DNA of 64,000 bases from assembly GCF_900104345.1 (NCBI RefSeq), contig NZ_FNJN01000002.1, positions 372,001-436,000 of the forward strand, given 5' to 3'. Below are positions 50,614 to 58,529 of this stretch, one piece after another. The position numbers and the translations under genes are program-made. How positions within the stretch are numbered: the first letter of the stretch is position 1; each line of letters begins with the position of its first letter. This DNA is from Microbacterium testaceum StLB037. Its GTDB lineage: Bacteria; Actinomycetota; Actinomycetes; Actinomycetales; Microbacteriaceae. The notes beneath the pieces were generated by a model. It was not told the DNA's origin. It worked only from the letters and a program-made list of their open reading frames with translations, and made no database searches.

Positions 50614-52278
50614 TCAGTCGTTCAGGCCGAAGAGGTCGAGAGGGTGGGTGAGGCGCCACCACGGGCTCGGCGGGTCGATCTCGCCGGTGAGCTTCACATC
50701 CACCGTGTCGGCGTCGACGGGACCGGTCGCGGTCAGCGTCCCGACGGTCGAGCCCGCCGCGGTGGTGTCGCCGAGGCTGAAGGACGTCGAGGTCTGCGCC
50801 GCGCCGCCGTTCCACAGCACGACCGTGGCGTCGGACGCGGTCACGAGATCGATGTCGGGACCCCACAGCGTCTCTGCCTTGCCGACCAGCGTCCCGGCGG
50901 GCACCGAGGGCTTCGGCTGCAGTTCCTGCTCGATGCGGGCGAAGAGGTCGCGCGCGGCCTGGTTGCGGCTGTCGGGCCCGGGCTGACCGAGCACGGCGGC
51001 GTAGGCGCGCACGGTGGCGGTGCCGACGGTGATGTCTTTCGCGGTGAGCAGGTTCCAGGCGTCGAGCGTGCCCGTCTTCACCCCGACCACTCCGGGGTCG
51101 GCCAGCAGAGCGTTGCCGTTCTTGAACGTGCCGGCCCCGGGCAGGGTCAGCTCGGGGGTACGCACGATCTCGGCGATCACGGGATTGGCGAGCGCCCGCT
51201 CGGCGAGGGCGATGAGGGCGGAGGGAGTCGCGGTGTTGCCGGCTTCGATCCCGGTGGGGTTGACGATCGTGATGCCCTCGATGCCCCGTTCGGCGAGGTA
51301 CTGGGTCGCGGCGGCCGAGAATTCGGCATCCGTTCCGAAGAGATCCGTCGACAGACGCTGCGCGTAGTTGTTGGCGGAGGCGATGAGCATGCCCTGCAGC
51401 ATCTGCAGTTGGGTGAGGCTGCCGCCGGCGGGAACGTCGAGCGAGGATTCGCCCCGGGCCCGGTACTGCCAGTAATCGGCGCTGTCGGCCTGCGTGAAGC
51501 TGTAGCTCTCGCCCTGTTCTCCCGGGGCGAGGGGCAGCCGGTCGAGAACGACGAGCGCCGTAACGATCTTGGTGATGCTCGCGATCGACTCGGGAGCGCT
51601 GGCCGACGACGACAGGGTGTCGGGGACGCCGTCGATCGCGATCGCCGCTTCGCCCTCGGCGGGCCATGCCGGAACGGCCGCCGCGGCGGCGATCGGCTGC
51701 ACGGCCACGGGGCGGGTCGTCGGCATGACGGCGTTCAACGGCCACAGCAGCGTCGTCGCGGCGTACGCGGCGATGATCAGCACGAAGAGAAGCGTGGGGA
51801 TGACCGTGCCGGGACGAAGGATCGGCCGACGGGCGCCGGCGAGCAGGTCCGCGGAGCGGGACGTGGCACCCGAGACGACGAAAGCGGGGGCCGGGCGCGG
51901 AGCGCTCGCATCGTCGGGATCGATCCACAGCAGCGCGCCGAGCGCGACCGGAAGAGGAGTGGCGGGAACAGATGGCTCGCCCGTCACGGCGGGGGCGTCT
52001 CGGGAGGGGGAGTCGGATGCCGCGGGCTCGGTCGCCGCGGCAGGTGCCCCGCCCGTGAGAGAGCCGTTCGCCGCGAGGTCATTCGCCGAGGGAGTGGATG
52101 CGCCATGCGCCGCCGGCTCGGAGCGGACAGCCGGGGACGTGGCATCCGGAACCGAGAGGGCCGGGCCCAGGTCGTCCGTCGTCGACAGGGCGGGTCCGAA
52201 GTCGCCGGAGGTCGCCGCGCGGGGGGAGGAGTCCTGTGTACGCAGCGCACGCCGTGAGGCCGGGGTCTGCTCGTGCAC
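50614..52278 (-). CDS. D-alanyl-D-alanine carboxypeptidase (PBP, S11) with long cytosolic tail
   Basis: 554 aa, GTG start. The first ~155 residues are an Ala/Pro/Ser/Asp-rich disordered cytosolic extension; a single transmembrane helix (about 159-182, PTLLFVLIIAAYAATTLLWP) anchors the catalytic domain outside. Catalytic motifs: S234-x-x-K237 in ESIASITKIVTA, S301-x-N303 in IASANNYAQ, and K401-T-G in GVKTGTLDAWN. These fit the S11 family, which trims or crosslinks cell wall peptides. The long N-terminal tail is unusual. A TAGCGT box lies 6 nt before the GTG. The GntR gene follows. Divergent from the thiamine ECF operon. Confidence 0.9.
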   Translation of the reverse strand: MHEQTPASRRALRTQDSSPRAATSGDFGPALSTTDDLGPALSVPDATSPAVRSEPAAHGASTPSANDLAANGSLTGGAPAAATEPAASDSPSRDAPAVTGEPSVPATPLPVALGALLWIDPDDASAPRPAPAFVVSGATSRSADLLAGARRPILRPGTVIPTLLFVLIIAAYAATTLLWPLNAVMPTTRPVAVQPIAAAAAVPAWPAEGEAAIAIDGVPDTLSSSASAPESIASITKIVTALVVLDRLPLAPGEQGESYSFTQADSADYWQYRARGESSLDVPAGGSLTQLQMLQGMLIASANNYAQRLSTDLFGTDAEFSAAATQYLAERGIEGITIVNPTGIEAGNTATPSALIALAERALANPVIAEIVRTPELTLPGAGTFKNGNALLADPGVVGVKTGTLDAWNLLTAKDITVGTATVRAYAAVLGQPGPDSRNQAARDLFARIEQELQPKPSVPAGTLVGKAETLWGPDIDLVTASDATVVLWNGGAAQTSTSFSLGDTTAAGSTVGTLTATGPVDADTVDVKLTGEIDPPSPWWRLTHPLDLFGLND

Positions 52279-52284
52279 CCGCCC

Positions 52285-52290
52285 ACGCTA
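52285..52290 (-). promoter_or_regulatory. -10 box (leaderless) of the S11 gene
   Basis: TAGCGT on the minus strand, 6 nt (GGGCGG) before the GTG at 52278. Confidence 0.5.
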
Positions 52291-52298
52291 CCCCGCCC

Positions 52299-52304
52299 TA
52301 TACT
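52299..52304 (+). promoter_or_regulatory. -10 box of thiamine ECF operon
   Basis: TATACT on the plus strand, just upstream of the TPP riboswitch. It is the closest match to TATAAT seen in this window. Confidence 0.5.
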
Positions 52305-52313
52305 CTTCACGAC

Positions 52314-52405
52314 AACCACGGGAGTCCGGTGAGCCGGGCTGAGAGGAAGCGAATCCACGCTTCGACCGTCGAACCTGATCCGGATCATGCCGGCGCAGGG
52401 AGGAG
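52314..52405 (+). promoter_or_regulatory. TPP riboswitch (ykoE leader)
   Basis: Conserved THI blocks on the plus strand: CCACGGGAGTCCG, GAGCCGGGCTGAGAGG, then CGACCGTCGAACCTGATCCG and GATCATGCCGGCGCAGGGAGGA, which runs into the ykoE ribosome site. Different arm sequences from the thiM copy. Confidence 0.95.
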
Positions 52406-52409
52406 AGAA

Positions 52410-53045
52410 ATGCACACGTCCACGTCTGCCCTCGCGAACCGCTCTTCGGTCGCCACCACGGACCGTTTCCGGTGGCGCGTCGTCGACATCGTCGTCGCCG
52501 CCGTCCTCGGCGTCGCGATCGGCCTGCTCTTCTGGGGCTGGAACACCGTCGGCGGCCTCTGGTTCACCGCGATGGACGGCCTCACCCCGGGCCTCGGCGG
52601 GATCGCCGTCGGCATCTGGCTGATCGGCGGCGTCATCGGCGGCCTCGTCATCCGCAAGCCCGGCGCGGCACTGCTCGTCGAGCTGATCGCGGCGATCGTG
52701 TCGGCGCTGATCGGCAACGTGTGGGGCGTCACCACGATCTTCTCGGGGCTGGCCCAGGGCCTCGGCGCGGAGCTGATCTTCCTCGCCTTCCTCTATCTGC
52801 GGTTCACGCTGCCCGTCGCGATGCTCGCGGGTGTGGGTGCGGGCGTCGGCGCGTGGGTGCTCGAGCTGTTCCTCACCCCCAACCTCGCCAAGTCCCTCGA
52901 GTTCAACCTCATCTACCTCGGCACCCTCGCTGTCTCGGGTGCCCTGCTGGCCGGTCTCGTCGGCTGGCTGCTCGTGCGCGCCCTCGCCGCCACCGGAGCG
53001 CTCAGCCGCTTCGCCGCGGGCCGGGAAGCGCGTCGCGACGTCTGA
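52410..53045 (+). CDS. ykoE: ECF transporter S component YkoE-type (HMP/thiamine precursor)
   Basis: 211-aa membrane protein with five or six helices (VVDIVVAAVLGVAIGLLFWG, PGLGGIAVGIWLIGGVIGGL, LLVELIAAIVSALIGNVWGV and others). It is the substrate-binding S component of a YkoEDC-type energy-coupling-factor importer, for hydroxymethylpyrimidine in characterised relatives. The TPP riboswitch directly upstream supports a thiamine precursor. Start ATG with GGAGGAG ribosome site; its stop overlaps the ATPase start (TGATG at 53043-53047). Confidence 0.9.
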   Translation: MHTSTSALANRSSVATTDRFRWRVVDIVVAAVLGVAIGLLFWGWNTVGGLWFTAMDGLTPGLGGIAVGIWLIGGVIGGLVIRKPGAALLVELIAAIVSALIGNVWGVTTIFSGLAQGLGAELIFLAFLYLRFTLPVAMLAGVGAGVGAWVLELFLTPNLAKSLEFNLIYLGTLAVSGALLAGLVGWLLVRALAATGALSRFAAGREARRDV

Positions 53046-54493
53046 TGACGGGCCCCGCACGCGTCGACGTCGAGGGCTGGGGTTGGCGATACGCCGGTCG
53101 TAAGCTCCCCGCCACGCGCGAGGTCGACCTCGTCATCGAGCCCGGGGAGCGCGTCCTGCTGCTCGGCGCGTCGGGAGCCGGCAAGTCGACCCTGCTCGCG
53201 GGCCTGGCGGGACTGCTCGGCGGGAGCGACGAGGGGGAGACCACCGGCCGCATCCTCGTCGACGGCGCCCCACCCGAGTCGCAGCGGGGCCGTATCGGCC
53301 TGGTGCTGCAGGATCCCGAGGCGGGCATCGTGCTGTCGAAGGTCGGCGACGACATCGCCTTCGGGTGCGAGAACCTCGGCGTCCCCGCGGCGCAGATCCC
53401 CGCGCGGGTGGCCGAGGCCGTGGCATCCGTGGGTCTCGCCGTTCCCCTCGACCGCCCCGCCAAGGCGCTGTCGGGCGGGCAGAAGCAACGGCTCGCCCTC
53501 GCCGGGGTGCTGGCGATGCGACCGGGACTCCTGCTGCTCGACGAACCCACGGCCAACCTCGACCCCGAGGGAGTGGCCGAGGTGCGCGTCGCCGTGGAGG
53601 GGGTCGTGGCGCGCGAGGGCACGACCCTCGTGCTCATCGAGCACCGCACGGCGGTGTGGGCCGACCTCATGACCCGGGTCGTCGTACTCGCCCCCGGTGG
53701 CGGAGTGCTGGCCGACGGACCGCCCGAGCGCGTGTTCGCCGAGTACGGGGAGGCCCTGGCCGCCGCGGGCGTGTGGGTGCCGGGTCGCCCGGTCGACCTT
53801 CCCGTGCTCGCTCCGGTCTCGGCGCTTGATGCCGTGCTGCGCGCGTCCGCCCTGTCGATCGGGCGAGAGAAGGGCGCCGTCGTGGCCTCGGGGCTCGACG
53901 TCTCCCTGCCGCGCGCGGCAGGAACGGTGATCACGGGACCGAACGGCGCGGGGAAGTCGACCCTCGCGCTCACGCTCGCGGGACTGCTCCCCGAACTCGC
54001 CGGCGAGGTCGTCGCCGCGGAAGAACTCGCCGCGCGCGGGATCCGTCGCCCGGTGCGCTGGCGATCGACCGAGCTGCTCACCCGCATCGGGACGGTCTTC
54101 CAAGAGCCCGAGCACCAGTTCCTCGCCGCGACCCTGCGCGACGAACTCGCGGTCGGCCCCCGTGCTCTGCGCATGGCGCCGGCCGAGGTCGACCGCATCG
54201 TCGACGAGCTGCTGGAGCGCCTCGATCTGGCATCCCTCGCTCTCGCCAATCCCTTCACGCTGTCGGGGGGACAGAAGAGGCGCCTGTCGGTCGCGACGGT
54301 GCTCGCGGCCTCTCCCGAGGTGATCGTGCTCGACGAGCCGACCTTCGGTCAGGACCGCCGCGGGTGGATGGAGCTCGTCGCCCTGCTCCAGCGCGAGATC
54401 GCGCGCGGGCGCACGGTGGTCGCCGTCACGCACGACGCCGACGTGGTGCGTCACCTCGGTCAGCACCGCATCCGGATGGGGGATGCCGCGTGA
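53045..54493 (+). CDS. ykoD: ECF transporter duplicated ATP-binding protein
   Basis: 482 aa with two ABC ATPase halves. Half one: LLGASGAGKSTLLAGLAG (Walker A), LSGGQKQRLALAGVLAMRPG (signature), LLLLDEPTANLDPEG (Walker B). Half two: TGPNGAGKSTLALTLAG, FTLSGGQKRRLSVATVLAAS and VIVLDEPTFGQDRRG. This A1-A2 fusion energises the thiamine-precursor importer with YkoE and YkoC. It overlaps YkoE at the start and the EcfT gene at the end (GTGA at 54490-54493). Confidence 0.95.
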   Translation: MTGPARVDVEGWGWRYAGRKLPATREVDLVIEPGERVLLLGASGAGKSTLLAGLAGLLGGSDEGETTGRILVDGAPPESQRGRIGLVLQDPEAGIVLSKVGDDIAFGCENLGVPAAQIPARVAEAVASVGLAVPLDRPAKALSGGQKQRLALAGVLAMRPGLLLLDEPTANLDPEGVAEVRVAVEGVVAREGTTLVLIEHRTAVWADLMTRVVVLAPGGGVLADGPPERVFAEYGEALAAAGVWVPGRPVDLPVLAPVSALDAVLRASALSIGREKGAVVASGLDVSLPRAAGTVITGPNGAGKSTLALTLAGLLPELAGEVVAAEELAARGIRRPVRWRSTELLTRIGTVFQEPEHQFLAATLRDELAVGPRALRMAPAEVDRIVDELLERLDLASLALANPFTLSGGQKRRLSVATVLAASPEVIVLDEPTFGQDRRGWMELVALLQREIARGRTVVAVTHDADVVRHLGQHRIRMGDAA

Positions 54494-55275
54494 GCGCCGT
54501 CACCACCGAGCGTCCGCGCACCGCCTGGCTCGACGGGGTGAACCCCGTCACGAAGGTCGCGATGGTGATCGTGCTGGCGGCCCCCCTGCTCGTCTCGATC
54601 GACGCCGTGAGCGCCGCGACGGCGCTGCTGCTCGAACTGCTGTGCGTGCCGCTCACGGGACTGACCTTCGCCGCGGTCCTCACGCGCCTCGTGCCCGTGA
54701 TCGTCTTCGCCCCCGTCGCCGCGGTGAGCATGCTGCTCTATGCCCGGCCGGGGGGGACCGTGTACGGCACGTTCTTGTTCGCGACGGTGAGCGACGACTC
54801 GATCGCCCTCTCGCTCGCCGTGCTGGTGCGCGTGGTCGCCCTGGCCCTGCCGATCATCTTGATCTTCGCCCGCACCGACCCCACCGAGCTCGCCGACGCC
54901 CTCGCACAGGTGGCGAAGCTGCCCAGCCGCTTCGTACTGGGCGTTCTGGCCGGAGCCCGGACGGTCGGCCTTTTCGTCGACGACTGGCGCACGATGAGCC
55001 TGGCCCGTCGCGCCCGTGGACTGGGCGACCGCGGGGCCCTCCGCCGCTTCTTCTCGATGGCGTTCGTGCTGCTCGTGTTCGCCGTGCGGCGCGGCACGAA
55101 GCTCGCCACGGCGATGGAGGCGCGGGGGTTCGGCTCCGACATCGAGCGCACGTGGGCGCGCCCCTCGACTCTCTCGGGTCGGGATGCCGTGGCCCTGGCC
55201 GCCGCTCTCGCGCTCATCGCTGTCGCCCTCGGGGCCGCGGTGGTGTCGGGGGCGTTCCGGGTGGTGGGGACGTAG
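54490..55275 (+). CDS. ykoC: ECF transporter T component (EcfT/YkoC)
   Basis: 261-aa membrane protein with about five helices and two cytosolic coupling motifs. The first is RRARGLGDRGALRRFFSMAF, with the A-R-G triad typical of EcfT; the second is MEARGFGSDIERTWARP. It couples the ATPase to the S component. GTG start in the GTGA overlap with ykoD. Last gene of the riboswitch-controlled operon; a hairpin follows before the convergent GNAT gene. Confidence 0.92.
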   Translation: MSAVTTERPRTAWLDGVNPVTKVAMVIVLAAPLLVSIDAVSAATALLLELLCVPLTGLTFAAVLTRLVPVIVFAPVAAVSMLLYARPGGTVYGTFLFATVSDDSIALSLAVLVRVVALALPIILIFARTDPTELADALAQVAKLPSRFVLGVLAGARTVGLFVDDWRTMSLARRARGLGDRGALRRFFSMAFVLLVFAVRRGTKLATAMEARGFGSDIERTWARPSTLSGRDAVALAAALALIAVALGAAVVSGAFRVVGT

Positions 55276-55333
55276 ACCTCCGTGGAGGGTCCGCAACGCT
55301 CGGCGCGGGTGGGCCCCCGGGCGGCGTGGACCG

Positions 55334-55357
55334 GAGGCGAGAGCTCGCGCTCGCCTC
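55334..55357. terminator. Hairpin between ykoC and GNAT gene
   Basis: GAGGCGAG (55334-55341) / CTCGCCTC (55350-55357) with an 8-nt loop, overlapping the stop codon of the convergent GNAT gene. A moderate bidirectional terminator candidate. Confidence 0.5.
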
Positions 55358-55850
55358 AGAACACGTACTCGAAGCAGAGCGATCGCGGCATCGTCTCGAC
55401 GTAGGGCTCGTAGACGGGGATCGGCGTGAATCCCGCGGCGGCGTAGACCCGCAGCGACTCGGGCTGCATGCGACCGCTCTGCAAGATGACCCGGTGCGCA
55501 CCTCCGGCCCTCGCGAGGTCGACCACGGTCGCGGTGAGCGCCGTGCCGATCCCCCGTCGACGGCCCGCGGGGACGACGATCAACCGCTTCAGCTCCCACT
55601 CTTCGCCGAGGCGGCGCAGGATCACGTGTCCGAGCGGCGTGTCGTCCGCATCGAGAGACAGCAGCGTCGCGACGACCTGCTCGGGGTGCACGGCGAGGGC
55701 CTCTCCGCGTTTCGCCGCGACCTCGGGGGTGTCGTCGGCGTCGGCGTCGCGGTACCGCTCGTCGAGATCGGCGTCCAGCGCGGCGCGCAGGGCGACCGCG
55801 CGGGGATCGTCGACGTCGACCTTCTCGATGCGGAAGTCCGGGAGATGCAC
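55356..55850 (-). CDS. GNAT family N-acetyltransferase
   Basis: 164 aa. The acetyl-CoA site is seen in KRLIVVPAGRRRGIGTALTA, a Q/RxxGxG/A-type loop, preceded by DTPLGHVILRRLGEEWEL. It ends with the usual QPESLRVYAAAGFTPIPVYE strand-helix. The substrate could be an amine, peptide or antibiotic. GTG start 6 nt after a TAGGCT box, so the mRNA is probably leaderless. Confidence 0.9.
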   Translation of the reverse strand: MHLPDFRIEKVDVDDPRAVALRAALDADLDERYRDADADDTPEVAAKRGEALAVHPEQVVATLLSLDADDTPLGHVILRRLGEEWELKRLIVVPAGRRRGIGTALTATVVDLARAGGAHRVILQSGRMQPESLRVYAAAGFTPIPVYEPYVETMPRSLCFEYVF

Positions 55851-55856
55851 CCATCG

Positions 55857-55862
55857 AGCCTA
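55857..55862 (-). promoter_or_regulatory. -10 box (leaderless) of GNAT gene
   Basis: TAGGCT on the minus strand, 6 nt (CGATGG) before the GTG at 55850. Confidence 0.5.
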
Positions 55863-55980
55863 GGCGCACCGCGCGGCGACCACGGTGCGGGGCGAGGCCG
55901 ACGCGTGCGGACACGTCCGTAGGGAATGATCGCGGGGGTCGATCGGTTCGGACAGCGGCAGAATGAGCTCGGGGGATGCC

Positions 55981-56946
55981 ATGGGATTGTCGTTCGGAAT
56001 ACTCGCGGTGAGTGTGGCCGTCGCGGGCGCCGTGATGTTCGTCGCCATGCCGCGGATCGGCACTCCCGGAGCCATGACCCTGTTCCTGCGCTTCGCCGCC
56101 GTGGCCGGGGTGACGGCCGCGGGCTCCAGTGCGATGTACTTCATCTACGGTGCGGGGGGCGGCATCCTGACCCTCGTCCTGGGCGACGTGGCCATGGTGC
56201 TCGCACCGGCCCTGCTCATCGTCGCCTTGAGCGCCCTCGAAGGGCGGCCCGCGCGCAGGACATCGATCGGGATCCTCGTCCTCGCGCTGGCGGTCGCCGT
56301 CGTGACCGCCACGGTTCCGCTTCCGGGATCGCTCGCCGTCAAGGCTGTCGCCCTCGCCGCGACCTGCGGCGCGTGCGCGTGGGTCGCGAGCCATTCGCGC
56401 GTCGAACCGTTCGGTCCGCTGCGCGTGATCGCGCTGACGAACGCCGTCTTCGCCGTCTATTCGCTCTCGCGGGCGATCGTCGGCGTCGTCGTCGGCTGGG
56501 ATTCGACGCTGTTCCGCTTCGTCTTCTCGTTCGCCCCGGCGACGGTGCTGGGTGCGGCCGCGGTCCTCGCGATCGGCGCGGCGGTCGTCCGCGTGCGCTT
56601 CGGGCCGCGCGTCGCGGCGGAGGTCGCGCAGTGTCCCGCGGGTGCGGCGGTCGTCGTGGGGGACTGGGACCTGGCATCCGCGGCCTACGGCCCCGATCGC
56701 ATGCGAGGCCTCGTCGCCGACCTGCGCTCCGCGGCACGCGACCTCGACCCCGGCGCCGCTGACGTGCCGCGCGGGACCGAGACCACGGTCCCCGACGCGG
56801 TCTCGGCCCTGGGCGCCCATCTGCAGACCGCGTACGGGTGGGAGCCCGAGCAGACGATCCTGCTCGTGGACGGCGCGACGACCGCCGCCGTCCGCACGCA
56901 GCCGGGGCGTCGGGCGAAGAAGAGGTGGGGCTCGGCGCGGTCCTGA
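55981..56946 (+). CDS. Hypothetical membrane protein with soluble C-terminus
   Basis: 321 aa, unknown function. About six or seven hydrophobic helices fill residues 1-200 (for example LSFGILAVSVAVAGAVMFVA and SIGILVLALAVAVVTATVPL), then a cytosolic C-terminal part (about 205-321) with DWDLASAAYGPDRMRGLVAD and AYGWEPEQTILLVDGATTAA, and a basic end. The ATG at 55981 is preferred over that at 55963 because the GGGGG-like site fits it better; the start is uncertain. No neighbouring partner. Confidence 0.7.
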   Translation: MGLSFGILAVSVAVAGAVMFVAMPRIGTPGAMTLFLRFAAVAGVTAAGSSAMYFIYGAGGGILTLVLGDVAMVLAPALLIVALSALEGRPARRTSIGILVLALAVAVVTATVPLPGSLAVKAVALAATCGACAWVASHSRVEPFGPLRVIALTNAVFAVYSLSRAIVGVVVGWDSTLFRFVFSFAPATVLGAAAVLAIGAAVVRVRFGPRVAAEVAQCPAGAAVVVGDWDLASAAYGPDRMRGLVADLRSAARDLDPGAADVPRGTETTVPDAVSALGAHLQTAYGWEPEQTILLVDGATTAAVRTQPGRRAKKRWGSARS

Positions 56947-56954
56947 GTCTCGAC

Positions 56955-56960
56955 TACTGT
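56955..56960 (+). promoter_or_regulatory. Possible -10 box
   Basis: TACTGT in GACTACTGTG, 31 nt before the ATG at 56992; identical ten bases occur upstream of the 17180 gene. Confidence 0.4.
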
Positions 56961-56991
56961 GGTACTCGGTTTCAGCTTCGAAGGAGAACGC

Positions 56992-57753
56992 ATGGATATC
57001 GCAGGAGCATCCGCCCTCGTCACCGGCGGTGCCTCGGGCCTCGGACTCGCCACCGCGCGCCGTCTGGCCGAGGCGGGAGCGCGCGTCACGATCGTCGACC
57101 TGCCCACATCGAACGGGGCCGCGATCGCCGAAGAGCTGGGCGGATCGTTCGCCGCCGCCGACGTGACGGATGCCGAGCAGATCGCCGCGGCCGCCGCCCT
57201 CGCCGCCGACGCGGGACCGCTTCGCGTCGTCGTCAACTGCGCGGGGATCGCGCCGCCCGCCAAGGTGCTCGACCGCGACGGGAACCCCTCGGCGCTCGCC
57301 GACTTCGAACGCGTCATCCGCGTCAACCTCATCGGCACCTACAACGTCATCGCGCAGACCTCCGCCGTCATCGCGAAGACCGACCCCACCGAGGGCGGTG
57401 ACCGCGGCGTCATCGTGAACACCGCGAGCGTCGCGGCCTTCGACGGACAGATCGGCCAACCCGCGTACTCCGCGAGCAAGGGTGGCGTGCACGCCATGAC
57501 GCTCCCCATCGCCCGGGAGCTCGCCCGCCACGGCATCCGCGTCGTCACCATCGCCCCCGGGATCATGGAGACGCCGATGCTCAAAGGACTCCCGCAGGCG
57601 GCACAGGACTCGCTGGGCCAGCAGGTGCCCTACCCCTCGCGCCTCGGAGCCCCCGACGAATACGCGCGCCTCGTGCTCGCGATCGCCGACAACGGCTACC
57701 TCAACGGCGAGACCATCCGCCTCGACGGCGCGATCAGAATGGCACCGAAATGA
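56992..57753 (+). CDS. SDR, 3-hydroxyacyl-CoA dehydrogenase type
   Basis: 253 aa. The nucleotide motif LVTGGASGLGLATARRLAEA is at about residues 7-26, then VVNCAGIAPPAKVLDRDGNP, IVNTASVAAFDGQIGQPAYS with catalytic Ser, the YSASKGG tyrosine/lysine, and VVTIAPGIMETPML. It resembles HSD17B10/type-2 3-hydroxyacyl-CoA dehydrogenases, which oxidise acyl-CoA intermediates with NAD+. AAGGAG ribosome site before the ATG. The stop overlaps the enoyl-CoA hydratase start (ATGA). Confidence 0.92.
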   Translation: MDIAGASALVTGGASGLGLATARRLAEAGARVTIVDLPTSNGAAIAEELGGSFAAADVTDAEQIAAAAALAADAGPLRVVVNCAGIAPPAKVLDRDGNPSALADFERVIRVNLIGTYNVIAQTSAVIAKTDPTEGGDRGVIVNTASVAAFDGQIGQPAYSASKGGVHAMTLPIARELARHGIRVVTIAPGIMETPMLKGLPQAAQDSLGQQVPYPSRLGAPDEYARLVLAIADNGYLNGETIRLDGAIRMAPK

Positions 57754-58529
57754 CCGACGGCATCCTGCTCCACATCGAGGACGGGCTCGCGCGCGTCACC
57801 TTCGACCGGCCCGCCTCGCTGAACGCAATGGACTTCCCGATGGCCCGCCGCTGGCGCGAGGTCGCCCACGAGGTCACCTCCGACTCCGCAGTGGGAGCGG
57901 TGATCCTGGATGCCAACGGCCCCGCGTTCTGCGCGGGCGGCGACGTCGTGGCGATGTCCACTACGGGCGCCGCGGGGAGCGACGTGACCGAAACGGCGCA
58001 CGCGATCCACGACGGCATCCGCACCTTCGCCGAGGCCCCCCTGCCGATGGTCGCCGCCGTGCAGGGCGCCGTCGCCGGCGGAGGGCTCGGGCTCATGCTC
58101 ACGGCCGACTACATCGTCGCGAGCGAGAACGCGCGCTTCGTCAGCCGCTACGCCAACATCGGACTCACCCCCGACCTGGGCGTCTCGACACTGCTGCCCG
58201 CCGCGATCGGCCAGCGCCGCGCGCTGCAGCTGCTTCTGCAGGACCGCATGCTCACCGCCGCGGAGGCCCTGGACTGGGGTCTGGTGGCCGAGGTCGTGGC
58301 ATCCGCAGATCTGGTGACGCGCGTCGACGAGATCGCGCGCTTCTGGCTCGAGGGGGCGACCGCCGCGTTCGGGCAGGCCACGCGCCTCGTCCGCGTGGGC
58401 GCCGCGCGCACGCTCGCCGAGAACCTCGACGACGAGGCCGCCACGATCGGCGCGGCCTTCGAGACCCCCGAAGCGCGAGCGCGGGTCGCCGCGTTCGCCG
58501 CCGCTTCCGCGAAAGGACAACGCTCGTGA
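57750..58529 (+). CDS. Enoyl-CoA hydratase/isomerase family protein
   Basis: 259 aa crotonase-fold protein. It shows FDRPASLNAMDFPMARRWRE, the oxyanion segments PAFCAGGDVVAMSTTG and GAVAGGGLGLMLTADYIVAS, and YANIGLTPDLGVSTLLPAAI. The position of the usual catalytic glutamate shows Asp in LTPDLG, so exact activity (hydratase or isomerase) is uncertain. ATGA/GTGA overlaps tie it to SDR genes on both sides, forming a three-step acyl-CoA module. Confidence 0.92.
   Translation: MTDGILLHIEDGLARVTFDRPASLNAMDFPMARRWREVAHEVTSDSAVGAVILDANGPAFCAGGDVVAMSTTGAAGSDVTETAHAIHDGIRTFAEAPLPMVAAVQGAVAGGGLGLMLTADYIVASENARFVSRYANIGLTPDLGVSTLLPAAIGQRRALQLLLQDRMLTAAEALDWGLVAEVVASADLVTRVDEIARFWLEGATAAFGQATRLVRVGAARTLAENLDDEAATIGAAFETPEARARVAAFAAASAKGQRS

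Noticed and set aside
54460..57531. 1023-aa minus-strand ORF opposite ykoC, the GNAT gene and the membrane protein
   Set aside because: Antisense shadow ORF typical of GC-rich DNA; its sequence is low complexity (Arg/Gly/Asp) and conflicts with strongly supported genes.
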